In this document: in pieces, positions 1-7,418 of the stretch
How positions within the stretch are numbered: the first letter of the stretch is position 1
Layout: each line of letters opens with the position of its first letter
Assembly (NCBI GenBank): GCA_002435365.1
Contig: DJMM01000035.1
Location: forward strand, 23,022 to 41,680
Direction of reading: 5' to 3'
Origin: Ignavibacteriales bacterium UBA6490
GTDB taxonomy: Bacteria > Bacteroidota > Ignavibacteria > Ignavibacteriales > Ignavibacteriaceae
Length of the DNA: 18,659 bases
Notes under the pieces: generated by a model
What the model saw: only the letters and a program-made list of their open reading frames with translations
The model's database searches: none
What the model was told of the DNA's origin: nothing
Program-made: the position numbers and the translations under genes

Positions 1-156
1 CCCGGTGACCAGCTCTTCCTGGAGGTGGAACTTACTGCAAAGAAGAGTAAAATTTTTATAATGTCCGGGAAAGCATTTGTAAATGACACGCTGGTTGCCG
101 AAGCAGATTTTATGGCAGGCGTGGTCGACAGGGATAACAGACTTAAGGAAAATTAA
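1..156 (+). CDS. fabZ: 3' end of a FabZ-type 3-hydroxyacyl-ACP dehydratase (possibly the FabZ half of an LpxC-FabZ fusion), partial
   Basis: The first 51 codons in frame 1 run to a TAA at 154-156. They read as the last strands of a hot-dog-fold FabZ: a PGDQLFLEVEL segment, then KIFIMSGKAFV, then LVAEADFMAGVVDR. This is the usual C-terminus of FabZ, which dehydrates 3-hydroxyacyl-ACP in fatty acid elongation and supplies the acyl-ACP pool used by LpxA. In many Bacteroidota the domain is fused behind LpxC, and lpxA follows directly, as here (10-bp gap). Only the C-terminal part is visible, so whether LpxC is attached cannot be told. The active-site His and Glu lie upstream of the window. The family call is fairly certain; the fusion is inference from known gene order. 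Confidence 0.8.
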   Translation, partial: PGDQLFLEVELTAKKSKIFIMSGKAFVNDTLVAEADFMAGVVDRDNRLKEN

Positions 157-166
157 TAACTGAAAC

Positions 167-940
167 ATGGAACAGATACATCACTCTGCAGTTGTAAGCA
201 GCAGTGCTGAGATCGGGGAAAATGTAATAATATCCCCCTATGCTGTTATTGAAGATGATGTAGTGATCGGAAACGACTGCTATATAGGTCCTTATGCGGT
301 GCTCTATAATGGGACCAGAGTAGGGGACAGGGTGAAAATTTATCAGGGTGCATCGGTCGGAAATGATCCCCAGGATTTAAGCTTTAAGGGAAACCAGACT
401 TTTGTTTTTATTGACGATGATACCGCAATCCGGGAATTTGTTACACTGCACAGAGGAACAACAACTGGTTCAACCAGTATTGGTAAAAGCTGTTTCCTTA
501 TGGCTTACAGCCATGCAGCCCATGATGTGAAAATCGGCGATAAATGCATTCTGGCGAATGCTGTTCAGCTGGGGGGACACGTTACAGTTGAAGATTTTGT
601 CAATATCGGCGGCGGTACCGTTGTTCATCAGTTCTGCAAAATAGGGCAGCATTCAATGATCGGCGGCGGATTCCGGGTGGTACAGGATGTGCCCCCATAT
701 ATTCTCACAGCAAATGAACCGCTTAAATATAAGGGGATAAATGTAATCGGTTTGCGCAGAAGAGGTTTCTCAAATGATGAGATTATGATGCTGAAAAAAG
801 TTTATTCCTATATCTACAGCAGAGAACTTAATGTTACCCAGGCACGTAAAAAAATAGAGGAGGAAATGAATGACCATCCCCTGATCAGGAATGTGCTTGA
901 GTTTATTGCGAAGAGTAAAAGAGGTCTCAGCGGTAAATGA
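167..940 (+). CDS. lpxA: acyl-[ACP]-UDP-N-acetylglucosamine O-acyltransferase LpxA
   Basis: This enzyme catalyses the first step of lipid A synthesis in the cytoplasm, transferring a 3-hydroxyacyl chain from ACP to the 3-OH of UDP-GlcNAc. The 257-residue length is normal. Residues 1-190 are hexapeptide repeats of a left-handed beta-helix (HHSAVV, IGENVI, IGNDCY and so on). The block AYSHAAHDVKIG contains the catalytic His (His119, equivalent to E. coli His125). His138 matches the conserved second His, and VHQFCKIG and VPPYIL are family signatures. Gly167 aligns by spacing with E. coli Gly173, the hydrocarbon-ruler residue, which hints at a long acyl chain (inference). The C-terminal helical part (about 195-257) begins with LRRRGFSNDE. 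The gene follows a FabZ-type gene, and its stop overlaps the next start (ATGA at 937-940), so translation is probably coupled. Confidence 0.96.
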   Translation: MEQIHHSAVVSSSAEIGENVIISPYAVIEDDVVIGNDCYIGPYAVLYNGTRVGDRVKIYQGASVGNDPQDLSFKGNQTFVFIDDDTAIREFVTLHRGTTTGSTSIGKSCFLMAYSHAAHDVKIGDKCILANAVQLGGHVTVEDFVNIGGGTVVHQFCKIGQHSMIGGGFRVVQDVPPYILTANEPLKYKGINVIGLRRRGFSNDEIMMLKKVYSYIYSRELNVTQARKKIEEEMNDHPLIRNVLEFIAKSKRGLSGK

Positions 941-1698
941 CCTGGTATTTTATCTCCCACGATTTCAATACCGGTAAATTCAATATGGATTACGATCTTC
1001 ACCTCGCTGAAATTTGTTCACCCGGTAAGGCTTTTTTCAGGCTGTACAGGTGGAATCCCTACTGCATTTCGCTGGGTGCGGGGCAGGATTATAATTCAAT
1101 AGACCTTGCAAAAGCAGCTTCCGATAATCTGGATGTAGTAAAACGCCCGACCGGCGGCAGGGCAGTACTGCATTCGGAAGAAATTACATACTCTGTGATA
1201 ATTCCGATTACCCCTGGTTCATCCGCACGCGAAATATTTCATCAGATAAATGCCGCCCTTTCGGAAGGATTAAAGAGATACCATCCCGGGCTGGCTGAAA
1301 TTGAGATGGAAGAGAACCAGACCAACTTCAGGGGCTTCTACAAAACTCCGGCAGGCGCTGTCTGTTTTGCTGCTCCTTCCAAAAGCGAACTTAAATTCAG
1401 CGGAAGGAAAATAGTGGGTAGTGCACAGCGCAAAATGAATAATGTAATTCTTCAGCATGGATCGATACTCTGCGGCAGCTATCATAAAAAAATAACAGGT
1501 TATCTTTACCTTTCCGAAGCCGATTCTCTCAAAATAAATAAGGAACTTGACCAAAAAACTGCGGATATTGAAACGGTGCTGGGAAAACCGGTGGATTACA
1601 ATGCACTTAAAGTATCCCTGGCGGAGGGATTTGAATATTATTTTAATACAAAAATGAATAGATTGAATAAAGAAATTAATTTCATTAACGTCTTGTAG
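937..1698 (+). CDS. lipM: LipM-type protein octanoyltransferase (biotin/lipoate A/B ligase fold)
   Basis: This 253-residue protein has the biotin/lipoate protein ligase fold. RWNPYCISLGAGQ and the block VKRPTGGRAVLHSEEITYSV (about residues 68-87) are the acyl-binding loop of the LplA/LipM branch. It also shows a Cys in GAVCFAAPSKSEL (Cys143), the Lys of GRKIVGSAQ (Lys158) and ILQHGSIL. The Cys-plus-Lys pairing is the signature of LipM, which moves octanoyl from octanoyl-ACP onto GcvH-like proteins through a Cys thioester. LplA, which activates free lipoate with ATP, lacks that Cys. Its likely role is therefore endogenous lipoate synthesis together with a LipA elsewhere. The ATG lies inside the lpxA stop (ATGA), with panB 7 bp downstream. 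A salvage lipoate ligase is the alternative. The family is certain; the LipM subtype is probable. Confidence 0.85.
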   Translation: MTWYFISHDFNTGKFNMDYDLHLAEICSPGKAFFRLYRWNPYCISLGAGQDYNSIDLAKAASDNLDVVKRPTGGRAVLHSEEITYSVIIPITPGSSAREIFHQINAALSEGLKRYHPGLAEIEMEENQTNFRGFYKTPAGAVCFAAPSKSELKFSGRKIVGSAQRKMNNVILQHGSILCGSYHKKITGYLYLSEADSLKINKELDQKTADIETVLGKPVDYNALKVSLAEGFEYYFNTKMNRLNKEINFINVL

Positions 1699-1705
1699 AA
1701 AACAC

Positions 1706-2521
1706 ATGAGCACAGAAAAAGAAATTAAACGCATTACTACAAAAGCCCTCGGGCTCCTGAAGAAAAAAGGGATCAAGATATCCGCCCTTACGGCATACGA
1801 TTTTATAACTGCCAAAATTCTTGATGAAACAGGTATAGATCTAATCCTTGTCGGCGATTCTCTGAGCAATGTTTTTCAGGGCAATGAAACAACACTCCCT
1901 GTTACAATGGACGAAATGATTTATCATACAAAGGTTGTTACAAAAGGCGTTAACCGCGCAATGGTTATTGTGGATATGCCGTTTATGAGCTATCAGCTTA
2001 GCGTAGATGAAGGTTTCCGCAATGCGGGACGTATAATGAAAGAAACCGCTGCGGTGGGTGTTAAACTCGAAGGCGGTGAACGCGTTGCAGAAACAATAAG
2101 GAAAATTACGGAAGCCGGCATACCGGTGATGGGGCATATAGGACTGACCCCGCAGAGCATTCACCAGTTTGGCAGCTACCGCGAAAGAGGTGTTATTAAA
2201 ACCGAAGCCGATGAGATACTGAAAGATGCAAAAATAATTGAGGAGGCCGGGGCCTTTTCAATCGTGCTGGAAAAAATTCCTGCCAAGCTTGCTAAAAAGG
2301 TTACAGAATCATTAACAATCCCAACCATAGGAATCGGTGCAGGCATTCACTGCGACGGACAAATTCTGGTTACACCCGATATGCTCGGTCTTAATCTTGA
2401 ATTTCATCCCAGGTTTGTAAGACATTATTCAAGACTGGCAGAGGATATCCATAAGGCAGTTGATAAATATATCCAGGATATCCGTAAGCAGAATTTCCCT
2501 TCTGAAGAAGAAAGCTACTAA
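1706..2521 (+). CDS. panB: 3-methyl-2-oxobutanoate hydroxymethyltransferase (ketopantoate hydroxymethyltransferase)
   Basis: PanB transfers a hydroxymethyl group from 5,10-methylene-THF to 2-oxoisovalerate, the first committed step to pantothenate and CoA. The 271-residue length is typical. The TIM-barrel signatures occur in order: SALTAYDFITA (residues 26-36), VGDSLSNV with metal-binding Asp51, TTLPVTMDEMIYHT, VIVDMPFMSYQ with Asp90, VKLEGGE with Lys120 and Glu122, MGHIGLTPQS, the catalytic-base Glu in IVLEKIP (Glu189), and TIGIGAGIHCDGQILV. All key positions are present, so the enzyme should be active. It starts 7 bp after the lipM stop with no obvious Shine-Dalgarno, and is probably the last gene of this operon. 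No panC or panD is in the window. Confidence 0.97.
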   Translation: MSTEKEIKRITTKALGLLKKKGIKISALTAYDFITAKILDETGIDLILVGDSLSNVFQGNETTLPVTMDEMIYHTKVVTKGVNRAMVIVDMPFMSYQLSVDEGFRNAGRIMKETAAVGVKLEGGERVAETIRKITEAGIPVMGHIGLTPQSIHQFGSYRERGVIKTEADEILKDAKIIEEAGAFSIVLEKIPAKLAKKVTESLTIPTIGIGAGIHCDGQILVTPDMLGLNLEFHPRFVRHYSRLAEDIHKAVDKYIQDIRKQNFPSEEESY

Positions 2522-2582
2522 TATTAAGGAGGCTTTGAGCATAGAAATATTTAAACACATGATTTATATAAATTTTGAACTT

Positions 2583-2598
2583 GCCTGCGCACGCAGGC
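2583..2598. repeat. short GC-rich palindrome GCCTGCG-CA-CGCAGGC
   Basis: In an AT-rich 101-bp gap between panB and the propeller gene sits a perfect 7-bp inverted repeat with a 2-base centre. It is not followed by a T-tract, so it does not look like an intrinsic terminator. It resembles in size and composition (CCTGC...GCAGG) the 20-bp palindrome at 18561-18580, which suggests members of one dispersed palindrome family; that link is inference. Confidence 0.5.
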
Positions 2599-2622
2599 CA
2601 TGAACTTTGAACAAAGTGAAGT

Positions 2623-3735
2623 ATGACGAAGATTAAATTATTTATTTTAACCCTCCTTTTAACTGTTTCTGTATTCCCCCAGATTGAATCCGAAATGTTT
2701 CTGGAAGGGGGAAAAATTACTGGTATAAAGGGAGAGACGGATAATCTGTGGGTGTCAACTTACGGCTACGGTATCTTCAGGTATTCATATAAAGAAGATA
2801 AATGGACAAACTATTCCACACAGAACCGTAACCTTGAAAACGATATGTTCTATAATATTGCCGTTAGTCCGGAATACGTGTGGGCCGGAAGTGCGGACGG
2901 CTTATTCATACTGGACCGTAAACGGAACCAGTGGAGAAAAAGAAAATTTGCGGTTGGAGGAGAATTCGGCAACTGGATACGCTCCCTCTGCTATGATCCT
3001 TCCGAAAATGTGCTGTGGATAGGGAGATTCAGAAATTTAACGAAACTGGATGTTTCGAAAAACCGGTTTACCGACATCGACCTTACCAGGAAAGGGGATC
3101 CCCGGACCAATACTTTTATATCAATCAATATTGACGGCGACAGCGTGCTCTATTTTTCCACCGAAGCCGGGGTTCATGTTTATGATAAAAAGAAACCATT
3201 AACAGATGCCGGGGCTGCCGGGTTTATCGATAATAAAGTTAACGGCTTTAACGGCGACGGCGAAGCTGTTTCCGTGAGCGATGTTGTTTTTGATCAGGAT
3301 AATATCTGGTTTGCAACCGATGAGTTTATTACTCCGCAAAAACCTGACTTTAACGTGGGTGGAATATACAAGTATGACAGGAAGTTCAGGTGGGACCGGT
3401 TTTCAAAGCAGAACGGTATGCCTGCCAATGGCGTCTACTGTATTGAAAGAGTAGGAAATTCAATCTGGGCAGGGGTTTACCAGTTTGACAGAAGAGATAA
3501 AAAAGAATTCGGCAAAGGACTTGTTGTAATAAACCGCTTTACAAACAAAATAGATGCAGTTGATCTGAACGAAACTGTGTTAAACTCCTCAACCATCCTT
3601 TCACTTTACTTTGACGGCAGAAACATGTGGATCGGAACGGATAAAGGACTTATGAGAATGAAGGTGGATAACCCGCTGGCACGCTGGGACGGGAAAAAGA
3701 AGACTCCGGAACGTAATCAAACCCGTAAAAGATAA
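2623..3735 (+). CDS. secreted beta-propeller protein with two-component-regulator-type (Reg_prop) blades
   Basis: The 370 residues begin with a signal peptide (basic MTKIK, hydrophobic LFILTLLLTVSVF, likely cleavage near Pro-Gln/Ile around residue 20). The rest is a run of blade repeats in which an aromatic-containing strand is followed by a glycine turn: DNLWVSTYGYGIFRYS, EYVWAGSADGLFIL, NVLWIGRFRN, SVLYFSTEAGVHVYD, DNIWFATDEF, NSIWAGVYQF and NMWIGTDKGLMRM, about seven in total. This is the pattern of the sensor propellers of Bacteroidota hybrid two-component systems, but no membrane helix, kinase or output domain follows, and the protein ends in a basic tail. It is therefore probably a periplasmic or exported propeller of unknown ligand. 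It starts about 100 bp after panB with no clear Shine-Dalgarno. The fold is well supported; no function is assigned. Confidence 0.75.
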   Translation: MTKIKLFILTLLLTVSVFPQIESEMFLEGGKITGIKGETDNLWVSTYGYGIFRYSYKEDKWTNYSTQNRNLENDMFYNIAVSPEYVWAGSADGLFILDRKRNQWRKRKFAVGGEFGNWIRSLCYDPSENVLWIGRFRNLTKLDVSKNRFTDIDLTRKGDPRTNTFISINIDGDSVLYFSTEAGVHVYDKKKPLTDAGAAGFIDNKVNGFNGDGEAVSVSDVVFDQDNIWFATDEFITPQKPDFNVGGIYKYDRKFRWDRFSKQNGMPANGVYCIERVGNSIWAGVYQFDRRDKKEFGKGLVVINRFTNKIDAVDLNETVLNSSTILSLYFDGRNMWIGTDKGLMRMKVDNPLARWDGKKKTPERNQTRKR

Positions 3736-3738
3736 ATT

Positions 3739-3847
3739 TTACCTCTTAAATCTATTAAACTGAAGATTTTTAACCTTTTCTGGGATATCCTGCGGTTGGA
3801 TTTCCTTCTTCATCGTAAGCCCTAATTAATACTATATTGAACTCATA
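3739..3847 (-). pseudogene. possible frameshifted C-terminal remnant of a hot-dog thioesterase-like gene
   Basis: On the minus strand, two short open frames meet end to end. From 3847 downward one reads EFNIVLIRAYDEEGNPTA and then runs out. A one-base shift there leads into DIPEKVKNLQFNRFKR and a stop at 3739-3741. Joined, the text resembles the C-terminal tail of acyl-CoA thioesterases (a VLIRAYDEEGNP strand and turn, then an IPEKVK helix). A TAA lies just upstream of the first piece, and nothing coding-like precedes it. The protein-like composition in both frames is seen; the family and the decay history are inference. It lies downstream of, and on the same strand as, trxA. Confidence 0.3.
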
Positions 3848-3992
3848 TTAATCCGGGAAAAATGAGATCAGAATGGGAATAGAATGGGGTTAGATACAGG
3901 TTAGATCGGGGAAAGGTCCCGAATATCTCAGCAACCAACTTTCCTTACGGCAAAAATTGCTTAATTTAGAATATTTATTCTGTTAAATAGGA

Positions 3993-4023
3993 AGATTCAG
4001 GATTAAGTAGTAATCCTGAATCT
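3993..4023. terminator. strong hairpin between convergent genes, probable (bi)directional terminator
   Basis: A perfect 13-bp inverted repeat (AGATTCAGGATTA and its complement) flanks a 5-base loop AGTAG. It lies 15 bp past the trxA stop (minus strand) and between convergent transcription units. On the plus strand a run of seven T follows at 4034-4040, about ten bases after the stem. On the minus strand the downstream sequence is AT-rich but has no clean T-run. Termination of trxA, and perhaps of read-through from the left, is the likely role. Confidence 0.7.
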
Positions 4024-4038
4024 CTTAAAGGTATTTTT

Positions 4039-4371
4039 TTAGTTGACTGAAATGAGTGGTTTTAATTTCTCTTCGAGGTAGTGTTTCGGAACTGCGCCGA
4101 TAACTCCGTCTACCACTTCTCCGCCTTTGAAGATTCCTATTGTAGGAATGCTTCTAATTCCATATTTATAAGCAACCTGCTGGTTTTCGTCGGTATTTAC
4201 TTTAACCACTTTAATCTTGCCTTCATATTCAGTGGCAATTTCTTCCATAACCGGAGCAACCATTCTGCATGGCCCGCACCAGGGTGCCCAAAAGTCCACA
4301 AGAACCGGGATATCAGATTTTAATACTTCCTGATCAAAATTGAAATCAGTGCCTTCAACTATGTTTTTCAT
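4039..4371 (-). CDS. trxA: thioredoxin
   Basis: This 110-residue single-domain thioredoxin is a cytoplasmic dithiol reductant. It has the fold in full: VLVDFWAPWCGPCRM with redox Cys32 and Cys35, the VNTDEN strand, the cis-proline block YGIRSIPTIGIFKGGE, and the C-terminal helix after IGAVPKHYLEEKL. There is no signal peptide. The ATG is preceded by AGAGG about 6 bases upstream, a good ribosome site by the standards of this window. It is read alone: a 121-bp gap separates it from the TPM-domain gene upstream, and a strong hairpin follows its stop. Identity is certain; which of the cell's thioredoxins it is cannot be told. Confidence 0.97.
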   Translation of the reverse strand: MKNIVEGTDFNFDQEVLKSDIPVLVDFWAPWCGPCRMVAPVMEEIATEYEGKIKVVKVNTDENQQVAYKYGIRSIPTIGIFKGGEVVDGVIGAVPKHYLEEKLKPLISVN

Positions 4372-4492
4372 TTATTCCTCTTTTTTTGTAATGATATGAT
4401 GCAGGGATTTCGAGATGGATTCAGAAAAAAATCTTAAGCTTATTTACTTAATAAAGTTAAATCCGGGTAAATTTTGGGGAATTAACGGCAGG

Positions 4493-4951
4493 TTACTGGA
4501 TTATTACTTTATTTGAGAGTTCATTTGTATCATCGGGTTTTATGGGGAAGTGATTCTGCAGGACCTGCCCCACCGATTCGATACAGGTAATAAGTCCCTG
4601 CGCGAACCGGCCTCCCGAAAAATCTGCAGCCATTACGTCCCTGATGCTGTCCCAGGTTTTCTGTTCAACTTTGGAATTTATTCCCTTATCGGCAAGGATG
4701 TAAAACTGCCGGCTGCCAAGATTCACAAAAATGAGTATGCCCGTATTATCCCTGGTATTCCGGATGCCCAGGCGCAAAAATTCCTTTTCGGCAAGAGTCC
4801 TCACATCTTTTCTTCTCTCCAGGAAATTTCTCTTCTCTTTTATGCTCAGGCATATTTCACCGCTGGTAAGCCGCTCTTTCTCTTTTATCTTATTTGAGAT
4901 CCGGAGGAGCTCATCGTCGCTTAGAAAATTATATATCAGACTTTTCGCCAT
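4493..4951 (-). CDS. TPM-domain (YgcG/DUF477-like) cytoplasmic protein
   Basis: The 152-residue protein matches the TPM/YgcG-type domain. TSGEICLSIKEK (about 29-40) corresponds to the 'TG.EI.v.i' strand. TGILIFVNLGSRQFYILADKGI (about 69-90) is the core double strand, and a helical region ends in GLITCIESVGQVLQNHFP. It has neither a signal peptide nor the C-terminal transmembrane or glycine-rich tail found in secreted YgcG proteins, so it belongs to the short soluble form often found beside LemA. No lemA is present here. TPM proteins of plants and bacteria have been linked to photosystem repair and phosphatase-like activity, but no activity can be assigned to this one. Its ATG lies within the 3' end of rmlC (16-bp overlap), so it is probably co-transcribed with the rml genes. 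Confidence 0.8.
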   Translation of the reverse strand: MAKSLIYNFLSDDELLRISNKIKEKERLTSGEICLSIKEKRNFLERRKDVRTLAEKEFLRLGIRNTRDNTGILIFVNLGSRQFYILADKGINSKVEQKTWDSIRDVMAADFSGGRFAQGLITCIESVGQVLQNHFPIKPDDTNELSNKVIIQ

Positions 4952-5487
4952 TGCTCTTTGAATTTTTTAAATGTCTGTGCGGTTAAATCTTTTTGAGATA
5001 CAACAGGATCGGCAACCTTCCAGTCAATATTCAGATCAGGATCGTTGAACAGGATAGCTGATTCATGTTCCCTGCTGTAGATCCTGGTGCATTTATAGCT
5101 GAAAATTGCCTCCTCGGAAAGAACAGAAAATCCGTGTGCAAAACCGGGATGCATCCATATCTGCAGATGATTTTCTTCCGACAGTTCCACCGAAAAATGT
5201 TTTCCGAAAGTGGGTGAATCAATTCTTATATCCACTGCTATGTCCAGAACTCTGCCGTAGATAACGTGGCAGAGTTTTCCCTGGGCCATGTTACCGGTCT
5301 GGAAATGCAATCCCCGTACTGTATTTTTCCTGGATTTGGAAATATTATCCTGAACGAAATCAAAATTCAATCCTGATTTCCGGTATACCTCTTCATTAAA
5401 AGCCTCAAAAAAATAGCCTCGGTCATCTTTATAAATATCGGGACTCAATACAAGTAGGCCTTCGATGCCCGTTTCTGTAACTTTCAT
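4936..5487 (-). CDS. rmlC: dTDP-4-dehydrorhamnose 3,5-epimerase
   Basis: RmlC epimerises C3 and C5 of dTDP-4-keto-6-deoxyglucose on the way to dTDP-L-rhamnose. The 183 residues show the cupin-type family blocks in order: DDRGYFFEAFNE, VRGLHFQTGNMAQGKL with the catalytic His of RGLHFQ, GRVLDIAVDIR, SPTFGKHFSVELS, IWMHPGFAHGFSVLSE, FSYKCT and a Tyr-containing tail (IYSREHESAILFNDPDLNIDW). All are standard, so activity is expected. Its start overlaps the rmlA stop in a TGATG arrangement (5485-5489) and its end overlaps the TPM-domain gene, giving a compact three-gene unit. rmlB and rmlD are not in the window. Confidence 0.96.
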   Translation of the reverse strand: MKVTETGIEGLLVLSPDIYKDDRGYFFEAFNEEVYRKSGLNFDFVQDNISKSRKNTVRGLHFQTGNMAQGKLCHVIYGRVLDIAVDIRIDSPTFGKHFSVELSEENHLQIWMHPGFAHGFSVLSEEAIFSYKCTRIYSREHESAILFNDPDLNIDWKVADPVVSQKDLTAQTFKKFKEQWRKV

Positions 5488-6359
5488 CAGGATTCCTTTA
5501 CATTATCGTATACTTTTTCGAGGTAATCCCTGTAAAGGCATTTGGGTATTTCATCAATTACTTTCCGGAAGCTTTCCAGTGAAATGAACTTTCTCTGATA
5601 TGCAATTTCTTCAATACAGGCAACTTTAAGGCCCTGGCGTTCTTCTATAACGCCGAAAAATGTGGATGCCTGCAGAAGTGCATCGGGAGTTCCGGTATCC
5701 AGCCATGCCACTCCGCGTCCGATTCTCTCCACACGCAGTTCGCCTCTTTTAAGATATTCTTTATTCACATCTGTAATTTCAAGCTCTCCGCGAGCAGAAG
5801 GCTTCAGATTTTTGGAGATGGAAACCACATCATTGTTATATACATACAGACCGGGTACGGCATAAGGGGATTTGGGTATCTTCGGTTTTTCCTCGATTGA
5901 TAAAGCCTTGCCGTCGGGTCCGAATTCAACAATTCCGTACCGCTCGGGGTCATTGACCTTATATCCGAAGATTGTAGCACCCTCATTGTTTTTCACTGCA
6001 TTGTAGAAGAAATCCAGATAGCCGTAAAAAATATTATCACCAAGGATTAAGGTAGCGCTGTCCTTCCCAATGAAGCTGCTGCCAATAATAAACGCTTCTG
6101 CGATTCCGTTCGGTGCTGCCTGCACTTCATATTTTATATCAAGGCCAAGGTGGCTGCCGTCGTTAAAAAGCTGTTTATAAAAAGGGATGGTCTCTTTATT
6201 GGAAATGATCAGTATCTCTCTTATTCCTCCCAGCATCAGAATTGAAAGGGGATAATAGATAAGCGGTTTATCATAAATCAGCGTTAGCTGCTTGCTGTAA
6301 ATTTTTGATACCGGGTAGAGCCGCGAACCGGCGCCGCCGGCGAGTATAATTCCTTTCAT
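5487..6359 (-). CDS. rmlA: glucose-1-phosphate thymidylyltransferase
   Basis: RmlA joins glucose-1-phosphate and dTTP to make dTDP-glucose, the entry to dTDP-rhamnose and other dTDP-deoxysugars. The protein opens with MKGIILAGGAGSRLYP, the nucleotide-binding loop, followed by SKQL, YDKPLIYYPLSILML, IREILIISN, LILGDNIFYG, YGIVEF, IEEKP and WLDTGTPDAL. I place the start at the ATG at 6357-6359 (290 aa, the family's usual length and N-terminus). The frame stays open to a TTG at 6384-6386, but that TTG is part of the promoter-like box TATATTTG, so the longer form is unlikely. The stop overlaps the rmlC start (TGATG). The product could feed both rhamnose synthesis here and the FdtA/FdtB pathway at 14877-16321. 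Confidence 0.96.
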   Translation of the reverse strand: MKGIILAGGAGSRLYPVSKIYSKQLTLIYDKPLIYYPLSILMLGGIREILIISNKETIPFYKQLFNDGSHLGLDIKYEVQAAPNGIAEAFIIGSSFIGKDSATLILGDNIFYGYLDFFYNAVKNNEGATIFGYKVNDPERYGIVEFGPDGKALSIEEKPKIPKSPYAVPGLYVYNNDVVSISKNLKPSARGELEITDVNKEYLKRGELRVERIGRGVAWLDTGTPDALLQASTFFGVIEERQGLKVACIEEIAYQRKFISLESFRKVIDEIPKCLYRDYLEKVYDNVKES

Positions 6360-6383
6360 TGCACCCAAATGTTTATCAATGTT

Positions 6384-6391
6384 CAAATATA
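6384..6391 (-). promoter_or_regulatory. TAnnTTTG-like promoter box for the rmlA operon
   Basis: The minus strand reads TATATTTG, an exact match to the TAnnTTTG -7 consensus of Bacteroidota, about 25 bp upstream of the rmlA ATG in the AT-rich divergent region between rmlA and the kinase gene. Initiation a few bases downstream would leave a leader of roughly 15-20 nt. No convincing -33 TTG element is visible at the usual spacing, so this is a moderate call. Confidence 0.4.
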
Positions 6392-6490
6392 AAAAAAATT
6401 TTAATGGGGAGTATATAAGTATTATCTTTTTAATCAGTTAATCTTTATTTATTTTTAGGAAAAGTTTTAATCCACAAAAGCAAATAAACT

Positions 6491-7408
6491 ATGAATTATC
6501 TTATTGGAATGGATGGGGGAGGCACTAAAACCACATGCATAATAACCGATAAAGAAAACAAAGTTCTTTTTGAATGTACCGGCGGTCCCTCAAATTTTCT
6601 TATGCTCGGAACGGAAACCGTAACCGAGACACTTCTTTCATTAATTAATCAGTGTACAGAACATCTTCATATTTCAAACGATGAAATATCCGCTATTGTT
6701 ATCGGTACCACCGGCGCAGGCAGAAGAAGCGACGCTGAAAAGCTTGAACAGGACTTCATCAAATTTGCCGGGTTTAAGGGGACAGGCTTTAAAGTTTTCA
6801 GAGTTGAAAGTGATGCTCGTGCAGCACTGGAAGGCGCATTTACAGGAAAACCGGGAAGTATTTTAATTGCCGGCACCGGTTCCATAATGTTTGGAAAAGA
6901 CAGCGGGGATATTATTCACAGGGTGGGCGGTTTCGGAAGGTTCCTGGGAGATGAGGGCAGCGGATATGTGCTGGGTAAAAAAGGACTGATGGCCGTATCG
7001 AAGGATTTTGACGGTCGGGGTGAAAAAACAATAATATCCGGACTTGTAAAAGAGAGATTCAACATAAATTCCCCGGAGCTGCTTATTACCGAAATCTATA
7101 AAAATAATTTTGATATTGCTTCTGCCGCTCCGCTGGTTATCGAAGCCGCGGAAAAAGGTGATAAGGAGGCATTAAAAATTATTGAAGAAGAAACAGACGA
7201 GCTCATTCTTCACGTACAGGCGATGCATATAAAGCTGAAAGAACCGGTAATGAATCTGGCTTTAATCGGCGGTTTGATAACCCACAAAAACATCTACTCT
7301 GATACTTTCATCAGGAAGCTGAAAGAAAATTCAGTTAAGGTAAATTTAAAGGAGCCTGATTATCCGCCTGCAATGGGTGCGGTATTTATGGCAAAAAAAT
7401 TAATATAG
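6491..7408 (+). CDS. BadF/BadG-family amino-sugar kinase (N-acetylglucosamine or MurNAc/GlcNAc kinase)
   Basis: This 305-residue ASKHA-fold kinase is of the BadF/BadG/BcrA/BcrD family. The N-terminal phosphate loop is GMDGGGTKT (residues 6-14). The substrate region is PSNFLMLG, and VESDARAALEGA carries the probable catalytic Asp108. Next come the second phosphate loop ILIAGTGSI, the adenosine-side block GGFGRFLGDEGSGY (146-159), and the C-terminal NLALIGGLI. The length and blocks fit N-acetylglucosamine kinase and MurK rather than the benzoyl-CoA reductase activators, which need an Fe-S Cys. It is 10 bp upstream of the AmpG-like gene, and a NagZ enzyme follows. The likely job is therefore phosphorylation of GlcNAc (and perhaps MurNAc) released during peptidoglycan recycling. 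The substrate is inferred from context. Confidence 0.85.
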   Translation: MNYLIGMDGGGTKTTCIITDKENKVLFECTGGPSNFLMLGTETVTETLLSLINQCTEHLHISNDEISAIVIGTTGAGRRSDAEKLEQDFIKFAGFKGTGFKVFRVESDARAALEGAFTGKPGSILIAGTGSIMFGKDSGDIIHRVGGFGRFLGDEGSGYVLGKKGLMAVSKDFDGRGEKTIISGLVKERFNINSPELLITEIYKNNFDIASAAPLVIEAAEKGDKEALKIIEEETDELILHVQAMHIKLKEPVMNLALIGGLITHKNIYSDTFIRKLKENSVKVNLKEPDYPPAMGAVFMAKKLI

Positions 7409-7418
7409 CGAGAGACTA

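Noticed and set aside
1270..1869. A 199-codon minus-strand open frame across lipM and panB
   Set aside because: It is antisense to two well-identified enzymes, is low-complexity and Phe/Ser/Arg-rich, and matches no family I recognise.
2583..2598. A terminator after panB
   Set aside because: The 7-bp stem has only a 2-base centre and no T-tract follows on either strand, so it is listed as a palindromic repeat instead.
3739..3813. A complete 24-codon minus-strand gene (ATG to TAA)
   Set aside because: It has no ribosome site, and its sequence continues upstream by a one-base shift into another protein-like frame, which fits a decayed gene end better than a real small gene.
3880..3940. A riboswitch-like stretch (GGGGTTAGATAC, then GGTCCCGAATATCTCAGCAACC) resembling parts of a SAM-type aptamer
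   Set aside because: The kink-turn and P1/P2 stems cannot be drawn, and it lies between convergent genes with no downstream target on the plus strand.
5487..6386. The longer rmlA form starting at the TTG at 6384-6386
   Set aside because: The TTG is part of the promoter-like TATATTTG box, and family members begin at the MKGIILAGG position, encoded from 6359.
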